Positions 57,174-64,000 of a stretch of DNA of 64,000 nt are shown piece by piece. The notes under the pieces are model-generated. The model made no database searches, was not told the DNA's origin, and saw only the letters and a list, made by a program, of their open reading frames with translations. This DNA is from Pirellulimonas nuda. GTDB lineage: Bacteria; Planctomycetota; Planctomycetia; Pirellulales; Lacipirellulaceae. The stretch lies in assembly GCF_007750855.1 (NCBI RefSeq), contig NZ_CP036291.1:4588001-4652000 (forward strand). Reading direction: 5' to 3'. The first letter of the stretch is position 1. Every line of letters starts with the position of its first letter. A program made the translations under genes and the position numbers.

Positions 57174-58595
57174 CTAGGCCAGGATCTTGTCGACCACGGT
57201 CCCGTGGACGTCGGTTAGGCGGTAGCGGCGCCCCTGGTGGCTGAAGGTCAGCCGCTCGTGGTCGAGGCCCATCAGGTGCAGCACGGTGGCGTTCAGGTCG
57301 TGCACGTGGACGCCGTCTTGCACCACGTTGTACGCGAACTCGTCTGTCTCGCCGTAGCTGAACCCGGGCCGGACGCCGCCGCCGGCCATCCACATGCTGA
57401 AGCACCGCGGGTGGTGGTCGCGGCCATAGTTGTTGGCGGTGAGCACCCCCTGGGAGTACGAGGTGCGGCCAAACTCCCCAGACCAAATGACCAGCGTGTC
57501 GTCGAGCATCCCACGGTTCTTGAGGTCCTTGACCAGCGCTGCGGACGCCTGGTCGGTTTCGCGGGCCTGGGTAGCGATGTCTTTGGGCAGATTGGCGTGC
57601 TGGTCCCATCCCTGATGGTAGAGCTGGATAAATCGCACCCCCCGCTCCGCGAGCCGCCGGGCGAGCAAGCAGTTGGCGGCGAACGTGCCGGGCTTCTTGG
57701 CGTCTTCCCCGTACAGCTCGAACGTCGACTCGGACTCATCCGACAGGTCGGTCGCGTCGGGTACGCTGGTCTGCATGCGGTAGGCCATCTCGTACTGCGC
57801 GACGCGCGACTCGATCTCCGGGTCGAGTTCTTGATTGTACTGATGGCGGTTCAGGCCGGCGATCGCGTCCAACTGGGCTCGCACGCGCGACCGGCAAACG
57901 CCGTCCGGGTCCGAAAGGTACAACACCGGCTCTTTGCCCGCACGGAAGCGGACCCCCTGGTGCCGCGAATCGAGGAAGCCGCTCCCCCACAGCCGGGCGT
58001 AGAGGGGCTGCCCCCCCTTGCCGGCGGTCGCAAGCACGATGAACGCGGGGAGGTCTTGGTTCTCGCTCCCCAGCCCGTAGGAGAGCCACGCCCCCATCGA
58101 GGGCCGGCCGGCGATCTGCGAGCCGGTTTGGAACATCGTGATCGCCGGGTCGTGGTTGATCGCCTCGGTGTGCATCCCCTTGATGACGCAGATGTCGTCG
58201 ACGATCTCCCGGTGGTAGGGGAGCAGGTCGCTGAGCCAAGCGCCACTCTGGCCGTGCCGAGAGAACGCGAACTTCGAGCCCGCCAGCGGCAAGGATGATT
58301 GGTTCGACGACATCCCGGTAAGCCGTTGCTCGCCCCGCACCGAGGGGGGGAGCTCCCGCCCGTTCATTGCGTTGAGCGCAGGCTTGTAGTCGAACAAGTC
58401 TTGCTGGGCGGGGCCCCCCGACTGGAACAAGTAGATGATCCGCTTGGCCTTGGGGGCAAAGTTGGGCGCCGTGCCGGCGGCGCTGCTTCCGAGCAGGCTG
58501 AGCAGCGCCGCGGCGCCCACCCCAGAGCTGCTCTGCTTGAGGAAGTGCCGACGGTTGAGCGCGAGCAGATGGTCTGCGCGGAGAGCTTCGTGCAT
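57174..58595 (-). CDS. DUF1501 protein, Tat-exported
   Basis: A 473-residue protein. The N-terminus has a twin-arginine signal ([22 protein letters not shown]), so it is exported folded. DUF1501 marks: [66 protein letters not shown] and [15 protein letters not shown]. The fold is related to alkaline phosphatase/sulfatase enzymes. The gene starts 2 bases after the stop of the cytochrome/DUF1553 gene, a pairing found very widely in planctomycetes. The joint function is unknown; degradation of polysaccharides is often suggested. Confidence 0.93.
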   Translation of the reverse strand: MHEALRADHLLALNRRHFLKQSSSGVGAAALLSLLGSSAAGTAPNFAPKAKRIIYLFQSGGPAQQDLFDYKPALNAMNGRELPPSVRGEQRLTGMSSNQSSLPLAGSKFAFSRHGQSGAWLSDLLPYHREIVDDICVIKGMHTEAINHDPAITMFQTGSQIAGRPSMGAWLSYGLGSENQDLPAFIVLATAGKGGQPLYARLWGSGFLDSRHQGVRFRAGKEPVLYLSDPDGVCRSRVRAQLDAIAGLNRHQYNQELDPEIESRVAQYEMAYRMQTSVPDATDLSDESESTFELYGEDAKKPGTFAANCLLARRLAERGVRFIQLYHQGWDQHANLPKDIATQARETDQASAALVKDLKNRGMLDDTLVIWSGEFGRTSYSQGVLTANNYGRDHHPRCFSMWMAGGGVRPGFSYGETDEFAYNVVQDGVHVHDLNATVLHLMGLDHERLTFSHQGRRYRLTDVHGTVVDKILA

Positions 58596-58597
58596 GA

Positions 58598-61500
58598 TTA
58601 TCGCTTCCAAACGGCGGCGTCTAGGTTCAGCATGGCGCGGCACGCCATGGTCATCGCGGCCAGTTCTGCCGGTTCGCTAGCGGGCGGGGCCTCGCTCTCG
58701 CCGATGGCCAGCAGCCGGGCCGCGTCTTCGGGGTTCGAGCGGTAGTAGGCGAGCTCTTCTTGGTAGAGGCCGGTCAGCACGGACGCCTCCTTCGGGTCGG
58801 ACCGGCGACCGGTAAGCGAGCGGAACGCCCACGCAACCTGCTGCGATGGCGCCCCTTCGCGCGCCAGCGCCCGCTCGGCGAGCAGCCGGGCCGCCTCGAC
58901 AAACTGAGTGTCGTTCATCAGCACCAGCGCCTGCAGCGGGGTGTTGGTGCGTGAGCGCTTGACGCTGCATACCTCCCGCGTCTCGGCGTCGAACGCCATC
59001 ATGTTCGGCAGCGGCGAGGTGCGTTTCCACACCGAGTAGAGCGACCGCCGGTAGAGCTCCTTGCCGACCGATTGCACGTACGATGGCGACATCACGTTCG
59101 ACTCCCGCCACAGGTCGCCCCCCGGCTGGTAGGGCGACACCGGCGGGCCGCCCATCTCGCGGTTCAGGCGGCCCGAGACCGCCAGCGCCAAGTCGCGGAT
59201 CTGCTCGGCCCCCAGCCGGTAGGCGGGGCCGCGGGCCAGCCAGCGGTTCTCGGGGTCGGCCATGGCGAGTTCGGCGGGGACCTTGGAGTCCTGCCGGTAG
59301 GCAGCCGAGAGGGCCACGTTCCGGCAGAAACGCTTGACATTCCAGCCGCTCTCGACAAAGTCTCGCGCTAGCCAGTCGAGCAGTTCCGGGTGCGTGGGGG
59401 CCTCGCCCTGGCGGCCGAAGTTGTCCGGCGTCGTAACCAACCCCGCCCCAAAAAAGCCGGCCCAGAGCCGGTTGACGGCGACCCGAGAGGTGAGCGGGTG
59501 GTCGGGCGCGGTCGCCCACTCGGCCAGGCCCAAGCGGTCTCGCCGCAGACCTTCTGGGTACAGGGGCGCCAACTGTTCGAAGGTGTCCCGGGTGACGCGT
59601 GTCTCGTCGCTGGTGGGGGCGTCGTACGCGCCGCGTTGCAGCACGTGGGTCTCGCGCGCGGTCTGCATCTCCTCCATGACGGGGATCTCAACCATCGCCT
59701 CCTCGGCCATCACCAGCGCCCGCCGCGCCTCGGCGAGTCGCTCGGACGCTTCAATCGCCGCGGCGTCGACCCCCTTGCAGTAGTAGTCGGGCGACGGGAC
59801 GATCGGCCCTCGCCCGGCGAGCAAAAGCAGCTCGCCCGCGGTGAGGTCGCGGTCGTAGACGCGGACGTCGTCGATCAATGCGCCGGCGAACCCGCGGTCG
59901 CGGAAACGCTGCCCAACGACAAACCGGCCGCCGTGGTCGACCAGCACGTTGGCCGACTTTTGTACGTAGTCGCGCAGCACCTGGGTCTCAAGCGGCTCTC
60001 CGTTCAGGAACAGCCGCAGACCGCGGGCCGTCGAAGACCCGTCGTAGGTCGCCGACACCTGATGCCACTGGTCGACCGGGATGGCGCGCTTGGCGCGGAC
60101 GCCGATCGCGTTGCCTGGCCACACGCGGTACAGGCGCGACTCGAGACGCCCGTCGGCGATCGTCAGGTCCCAGCCGTTGTAGCCGCAATCGGTGCCGCGG
60201 GTGTGGTGGGCGATGACCGATCGCTGGGCCGACCGCTGCTTCTCGCGCAGGCTGACGACGACGCTGAACGGTGTCCAGCGGTCAAAGGGCGCCACGCCCA
60301 CGGTCGATACGCCCCGCTCGCCATCGAGCACGATCGCGCGGCGTGCGTCGTCGGCGTTCTGGTTCGATGCGACCGCGATCGAGCCATCCGCGGAATCTTG
60401 CGCCCGCAGATGGGGCAAGGGGGAGTCGTCGCACGCGACCTGCGCGAGCGGGCCGGCCTGGTTGCCGTCCAGCTCGCTGAAGTAACAGACCTCTTTCATC
60501 TGCTTCGTCAGCGGTCGATCGAAGCTCAGGGCGAGAACCAATCCGGGGGGCGTCAACGCGTTGGCGTCGACGCCCGCCGACCAGGCGTCGAAGCGCTCGG
60601 CTGCTTCTCCTACGGCCTTCTCGTACGCCGCTTCCGCCTCGGCCAAGCGATTGGCGGCCGCGTTGAGCGCCTCTTCCTGCGATTTGGTTGGCAGCAGCAG
60701 CGAGGGGGCCGGCGTCTTCTCGGTGCGGTCGTAAACGCCGCTCTCGTCGATGGAGTTGAAGAACGCAGAGATCGAGTAGTAGTCGCGCGTCGAGATGGGG
60801 TCGAACTTGTGGTCGTGACAGCGGGCGCACTCCAGCGTCAGCCCCAGCACCGCCACGCCAAAGGTCTGCACCCGGTCCGCCACGTTCTCGAGCCGCCACT
60901 CCTCGAAGACGGCGCCCCCTTCGTTGTTGAGGCGGTGCAACCGGTTGAACGCCGTTGCGAGCCGCTGCTCGCGGGTTGGGTTCTCAAGCAGGTCGCCGGC
61001 GAGCTGCCACGTCAGGAACTGGTCGTACGGCAGGTTGTTGTTTAAGGCGCGGACCACCCAGTCGCGGTAGGGCCACTGCGTGTTGAGCTTGTCGGACTGG
61101 TAGCCGTAAGAGTCCGCGTAGCGGGCGGCCCCGAGCCAAGCGACCGCCATCTGCTCGCCGAAACCGGGCGAAGCGAGCAGGCGATCGACGACCGCGGCGT
61201 ACACCGATTCTTTGTCCTCCGCGTCTGCGAGCTCGGCCTCAAACCGATCGATGACATCGGGCTCCGGCGGGAGGCCGGTGAGGTCGAGCGTCACGCGGCG
61301 CAGCCAGCGTTCGGGGGACGCCTCGGCGCTGGGCGAGAGCCCGCGACGCTTCAGGGAGTCCCGCACAAACCGGTCGAGGGTCTGCTTGGGCCACGCGTCC
61401 CCGTTGCTCGCCTGGACCGCCACCGTGGGCGGCAGCGGCCGGAACGCCCAGTGCTCTTCGTAGGGCGCTCCTTCCGCGATCCAGCTCTGCAGCAGCGTCT

Positions 61501-61837
61501 TCTCCTCCTGCGTCAACTCGAGCTTCGACTGCGGCGGTGGCATGCGCTCGGCCGGGTCGTCGCTAGCGATCCGCCTGGCCACCTCGCCCGAGGCGATGGC
61601 GTCGTGGGCGCCTTCGGCAAGGTCGAGCCTCAGGCCTGCCTCGCGCGTCTCGGAATCCGGTCCGTGGCAGAAGTAACACTTGTCCGACAAGATCGGCCGG
61701 ACCTGGGCGTCGAAAGCCACCCCTTCCGCGCCGGCCGAAACGCACAGCAACGCAAACATCGCCAGCCAACCGGCGGTGCGCCATCCGCGGCCCCATCCTG
61801 CTGGGGTCGTCTCGTCGTTCTGGTTCACGAATAGCAC
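58598..61837 (-). CDS. Cytochrome c / DUF1549 / LamG / DUF1553 fusion protein (PSD1 type)
   Basis: A protein of about 1079 residues. A signal helix ([16 protein letters not shown]) is followed by a cytochrome-like motif CYFCH (heme c binding, residues 54-58) with QAGLRLDL-type text (EAGLRLDL), then DUF1549 (about 145-360: [27 protein letters not shown]). A second CARCH with HDHKFDP lies near 336, then a LamG-like domain (about 495-650), then DUF1553 (about 790-1050: [44 protein letters not shown]). GTG 61837 is chosen because GGGAAG lies 5 nt upstream; TTG 61864 is the outer limit. It is coupled to the DUF1501 gene downstream. The enzyme activity is unknown. Confidence 0.9.
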   Translation of the reverse strand: MLFVNQNDETTPAGWGRGWRTAGWLAMFALLCVSAGAEGVAFDAQVRPILSDKCYFCHGPDSETREAGLRLDLAEGAHDAIASGEVARRIASDDPAERMPPPQSKLELTQEEKTLLQSWIAEGAPYEEHWAFRPLPPTVAVQASNGDAWPKQTLDRFVRDSLKRRGLSPSAEASPERWLRRVTLDLTGLPPEPDVIDRFEAELADAEDKESVYAAVVDRLLASPGFGEQMAVAWLGAARYADSYGYQSDKLNTQWPYRDWVVRALNNNLPYDQFLTWQLAGDLLENPTREQRLATAFNRLHRLNNEGGAVFEEWRLENVADRVQTFGVAVLGLTLECARCHDHKFDPISTRDYYSISAFFNSIDESGVYDRTEKTPAPSLLLPTKSQEEALNAAANRLAEAEAAYEKAVGEAAERFDAWSAGVDANALTPPGLVLALSFDRPLTKQMKEVCYFSELDGNQAGPLAQVACDDSPLPHLRAQDSADGSIAVASNQNADDARRAIVLDGERGVSTVGVAPFDRWTPFSVVVSLREKQRSAQRSVIAHHTRGTDCGYNGWDLTIADGRLESRLYRVWPGNAIGVRAKRAIPVDQWHQVSATYDGSSTARGLRLFLNGEPLETQVLRDYVQKSANVLVDHGGRFVVGQRFRDRGFAGALIDDVRVYDRDLTAGELLLLAGRGPIVPSPDYYCKGVDAAAIEASERLAEARRALVMAEEAMVEIPVMEEMQTARETHVLQRGAYDAPTSDETRVTRDTFEQLAPLYPEGLRRDRLGLAEWATAPDHPLTSRVAVNRLWAGFFGAGLVTTPDNFGRQGEAPTHPELLDWLARDFVESGWNVKRFCRNVALSAAYRQDSKVPAELAMADPENRWLARGPAYRLGAEQIRDLALAVSGRLNREMGGPPVSPYQPGGDLWRESNVMSPSYVQSVGKELYRRSLYSVWKRTSPLPNMMAFDAETREVCSVKRSRTNTPLQALVLMNDTQFVEAARLLAERALAREGAPSQQVAWAFRSLTGRRSDPKEASVLTGLYQEELAYYRSNPEDAARLLAIGESEAPPASEPAELAAMTMACRAMLNLDAAVWKR

Positions 61838-61890
61838 TTTTTCTTCCCAAGTAGCGGCGGACAAGATCGCCTTCTAGTTTAGCAGACCGC

Positions 61891-63444
61891 TCAGCCGGCT
61901 TTGCCGGTAGTAGTTTCCGGGTGAGTCGGAGGCGCGGTCCGCTCCCCGCTGCTGCGTAGCTGGCGGTAGCGCTGAAGCATTGATTTTACGCGTGCGGCTT
62001 GTTCCGGGTCGTCGATGAGGTTCTCGCCCTCGGCCTCTAGCGGCGATTGTGCCAGGTTGAACAGGGCGGCCGGTCGCCACTGGGTCGCGGGCCGATTGCT
62101 TTGGACGATGAGCTTCCAGTCGCCGCGGCGATAGATGACCTCGTGCTGGCTCCCCCCCTGCAGCAGCAGCTCGTCACGGCCCACGAACCCCGCTTGTCCC
62201 AGCAGCAGCGGCAGCAGGTTGTACGAGTCTTGCGCCTGCTGCGGACCAAGCGGCGCCCCGACGGCGGCGGCCATGGTGGCGGCCACGTCGTGCACCGCGA
62301 CGGGCTCGTCCGACCGGCTGCCGGGCTCGATCTTGCCGGGCCACACGGCAAAGAACGGCACGCGGTGGCCCCCTTCGTAGGGTTGGTTCTTGAACCCACG
62401 GTACCCTCCGCTGGAGTCGTGCCCCGCGGCCTGGCCGCGTGCGTCGTTGAGCCCGCCGTTGTCCGAAGAGAAGATTAACAAGGTGTTGTCGAGCACGTCG
62501 GAACCGCGCAAGGCGCCGACGATCTTGCCCACCTGCTGGTCGAGGTCGATCAGCATGTCGAGGTGACGGGTCGGCGTTTCTCCGCGGACCTTGCGGCCAT
62601 CGAACTGGGCGGGGGGAAGGTGCGGCAGGTGCACGGCCGGGGTCCAGTAGCACAAGAAGAAGGGTTTCTCTTCTGCGGCGCTGTTCTCGATGAACGCGGC
62701 GGCTTTGGCGGCGATCATCGGCCCCACGCGGCTTGGGTCCCACCGCGAGTCCCCCATCCCGGGGCCCTTGTCGGAGACGTACGCCGGGTCGCCGGCCGAC
62801 TTGGCGCTGAAGTGGATGATCCGCGAGTCGGCGGCAAACGGGCTCCACGCCCCGTTCTCGTAGGCGACGTACAGCGGGCCCTGGATGCCGCACGGCAGCG
62901 TGTAGCTGTAGTCGAACCCGGTCGACGGGGGCCCGCCGGCGATCATCTTCGATACGTCGACGCCCAGCGGTTTGTCGCCGCGGTCGGCGCCACGGTAGAT
63001 CCCTTTGCCGTCGGCGCGCCCAAAGTCGCCCCCCAGGTGCCACTTGCCGATGAAGGCCGTCGTCAGCCCAGCGCTCTGGGCGATGCGTCCGAGCGTGGCG
63101 TCTGTGTCAGTGAACGGGGTGGGCCGGAAAGAACCCCACACCCCCCACGGGGCGTTGCTGCGGTAGTTCAGGTTGCCGCTCATGGCGCAGTAGCGTGTCG
63201 GCGAGCAGAGCGCGGTCGACGAGTGCGCGTCGGAGAACCTCATGCCGGCGGCCGCGAGCGAGTCGAGGTTCGGGGTGGGCGCCACCGGCGCCTTTCCGGT
63301 GCGTTGCCGGTGGTAGTAGCCGATGTCCCCCAGGCCGACGTCGTCGGCCATGATGAACACCACGTTCGGCGGGCCGGCCATGACCGTCGGCGCAGCGGCC
63401 AGCAAACAAGCGAGTGCGGCTAGGCAGAGCGAGGGTCGATTCAT
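61891..63444 (-). CDS. Exported type I sulfatase (arylsulfatase-like)
   Basis: A 517-residue secreted sulfatase. After a signal peptide: PPNVVFIMADDVGLGDIGYY with metal-binding Asp34/Asp35, then the formylglycine motif C80-S-P-T-R84, where Thr replaces the usual Ser. Other family blocks: AFIGKWHLGG, CYWTPAVHLPHLPP, LLIFSSDNGGLND, GHRVPFFAVWPGKI. The second site of interest is GGYRGFKNQPYEGGHR. The C-terminus is Thr/Pro-rich. It is followed by the cytochrome/DUF1553 gene and preceded by a probable beta-galactosidase, all on the minus strand, as in a polysaccharide-degradation run. The precise sulfated substrate is unknown. Confidence 0.93.
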   Translation of the reverse strand: MNRPSLCLAALACLLAAAPTVMAGPPNVVFIMADDVGLGDIGYYHRQRTGKAPVAPTPNLDSLAAAGMRFSDAHSSTALCSPTRYCAMSGNLNYRSNAPWGVWGSFRPTPFTDTDATLGRIAQSAGLTTAFIGKWHLGGDFGRADGKGIYRGADRGDKPLGVDVSKMIAGGPPSTGFDYSYTLPCGIQGPLYVAYENGAWSPFAADSRIIHFSAKSAGDPAYVSDKGPGMGDSRWDPSRVGPMIAAKAAAFIENSAAEEKPFFLCYWTPAVHLPHLPPAQFDGRKVRGETPTRHLDMLIDLDQQVGKIVGALRGSDVLDNTLLIFSSDNGGLNDARGQAAGHDSSGGYRGFKNQPYEGGHRVPFFAVWPGKIEPGSRSDEPVAVHDVAATMAAAVGAPLGPQQAQDSYNLLPLLLGQAGFVGRDELLLQGGSQHEVIYRRGDWKLIVQSNRPATQWRPAALFNLAQSPLEAEGENLIDDPEQAARVKSMLQRYRQLRSSGERTAPPTHPETTTGKAG

Positions 63445-63558
63445 GGCGGTTGGGTTGGCGTGCGGGCGCCCGATGGATCGGCCGCGACTGGGGCTAGCGG
63501 GTTCCGGCGGGCACGCCCGGTCACGCGCTCCGAGCCGCCGCGATCGGGCCGCGCCCCG

Positions 63559-64000
63559 CTAGGGATCCTTTCCGGCAGCTACCTTCAGGCGAGCCGTGCC
63601 CGGCCGCAGTTGGTCGGACGAAGCGGTGATGAGCAGCGTTCCCTCCTCATCGCCGGCCGGGCCGGCAATCAACAGGCACTGCCCCGAAAACGCCTTGATG
63701 GTCGAGCCCTGAAAGGCCTCGAGCGAAGTCGAGTCGCCGTTGCCGACCGCGACGATCCGCCCGGGCCCTTCCACGGCGAAATTGACGCGATTGTCCGCCA
63801 ACGGGCAGACATTCCCTTCGGCGTCGACGATCCGCACGACCAGGAACGAAAGGTCGTCTGAGCCGGTAAGATTGCTGCGGTCTGCCTCGAGCCGAACCGC
63901 GGCTGGCTCGCCGGCGGTCCGCACCGTGTCGGAAGCTACGAGCTTGCCGTCGCGGTAGGCGTCGACACGAAGCTCGCCCGGCTGGTACGGCACGTCCCAG
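63559..64000 (-). CDS. 3' end of a probable GH2 beta-galactosidase (partial)
   Basis: The last 146 residues of a protein that begins beyond the right edge. The visible part reads WDVPYQPGELRVDAYRDGKLVASDTVRTAG and then a Big-like beta domain (SFLVVRIVDAEGNVCPLADNRVNFAVEGPGRIVAVGNGD). This is the DUF4982 plus Ig-like end of many GH2 beta-galactosidases and related glycosidases. The catalytic part is not in the window, so the substrate cannot be judged. Position beside a sulfatase fits breakdown of sulfated galactans. The 114-base gap to the sulfatase shows nothing clear. Confidence 0.75.
   Translation of the reverse strand, partial: WDVPYQPGELRVDAYRDGKLVASDTVRTAGEPAAVRLEADRSNLTGSDDLSFLVVRIVDAEGNVCPLADNRVNFAVEGPGRIVAVGNGDSTSLEAFQGSTIKAFSGQCLLIAGPAGDEEGTLLITASSDQLRPGTARLKVAAGKDP

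Noticed and set aside
59390..61045. A 551-codon plus-strand frame inside the cytochrome/DUF1553 gene
   Set aside because: Antisense shadow of a clearly recognisable protein; low-complexity Val/Arg/Gly composition and no motifs.

Overview
The window is a high-GC (roughly two-thirds G+C by eye) chromosomal segment from a planctomycete, most likely of the Pirellulales (Lacipirellulaceae-like). The evidence is the protein families: seven proteins with PEP-CTERM sorting tails, dockerin-like ADYTxWRD modules, DUF1559-type prepilins with the H-X9-DG tail motif, an ECF sigma/FecR-LamG pair, DUF1501 and cytochrome/DUF1549/DUF1553 proteins, several sulfatases, and a Pro/Gly-rich low-complexity secreted protein. 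No rRNA, CRISPR array or intact prophage is seen. The only mobile element is a decayed IS630-type transposase next to a tRNA-Arg.

Layout. 1-8.0 kb: a Gln/Pro-rich exported protein, an ECF sigma factor with a FecR/LamG membrane partner, a PEP-CTERM protein, a DUF1559 prepilin and two small lipoproteins. 8.0-19.7 kb: an alpha-glucan utilisation locus with two GH13 enzymes (one PEP-CTERM anchored, one lipoprotein), a second PEP-CTERM protein paralogous to the one at 4.6 kb, a sugar ABC importer whose binding protein and first permease are fused in one polypeptide, the second permease and the ATPase. 19.8-21.5 kb: a PQQ-type sugar dehydrogenase. 21.7-26.5 kb: a minus-strand cluster of an All3515-like PEP-CTERM protein, two related PEP-CTERM proteins, a prepilin and two paralogous Cys-rich mini-membrane proteins; by family association it may respond to metal. 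26.6-34.6 kb: a tightly coupled minus-strand operon for inorganic-carbon accumulation (DabA, DabB, a second complex-I-like membrane subunit, and a SulP transporter ending in STAS and PII-like domains). A two-component system (34.8-37.0 kb) diverges from it, and a lipoprotein beta-carbonic anhydrase lies about 5 kb further on.

37-47.6 kb holds secreted hydrolases, a SYLF protein, a sulfatase, a DRPG-repeat protein and a SnoaL-like protein. 47.7-53.1 kb holds a fatty-acid desaturase and an apparent cell-envelope run: a short signal peptidase I, a very large signal peptidase I with a zinc-ribbon and a LamG-like insertion, LptB and two small membrane proteins, then tRNA-Arg(UCG) and the IS630 relic. 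54.2-64.0 kb holds a VWA protein, a PQQ-repeat beta-propeller, a DUF1501 / cytochrome-DUF1553 / sulfatase series and the 3' end of a probable GH2 beta-galactosidase that runs off the right edge.

The most interesting items are the Ci operon with its SulP-PII fusion and a NuoM-like subunit that lacks the usual proton-path residues, the MalE-MalF fusion, the PEP-CTERM/Cys-rich cluster, the LamG-bearing signal peptidase, and several families of intergenic palindromes.
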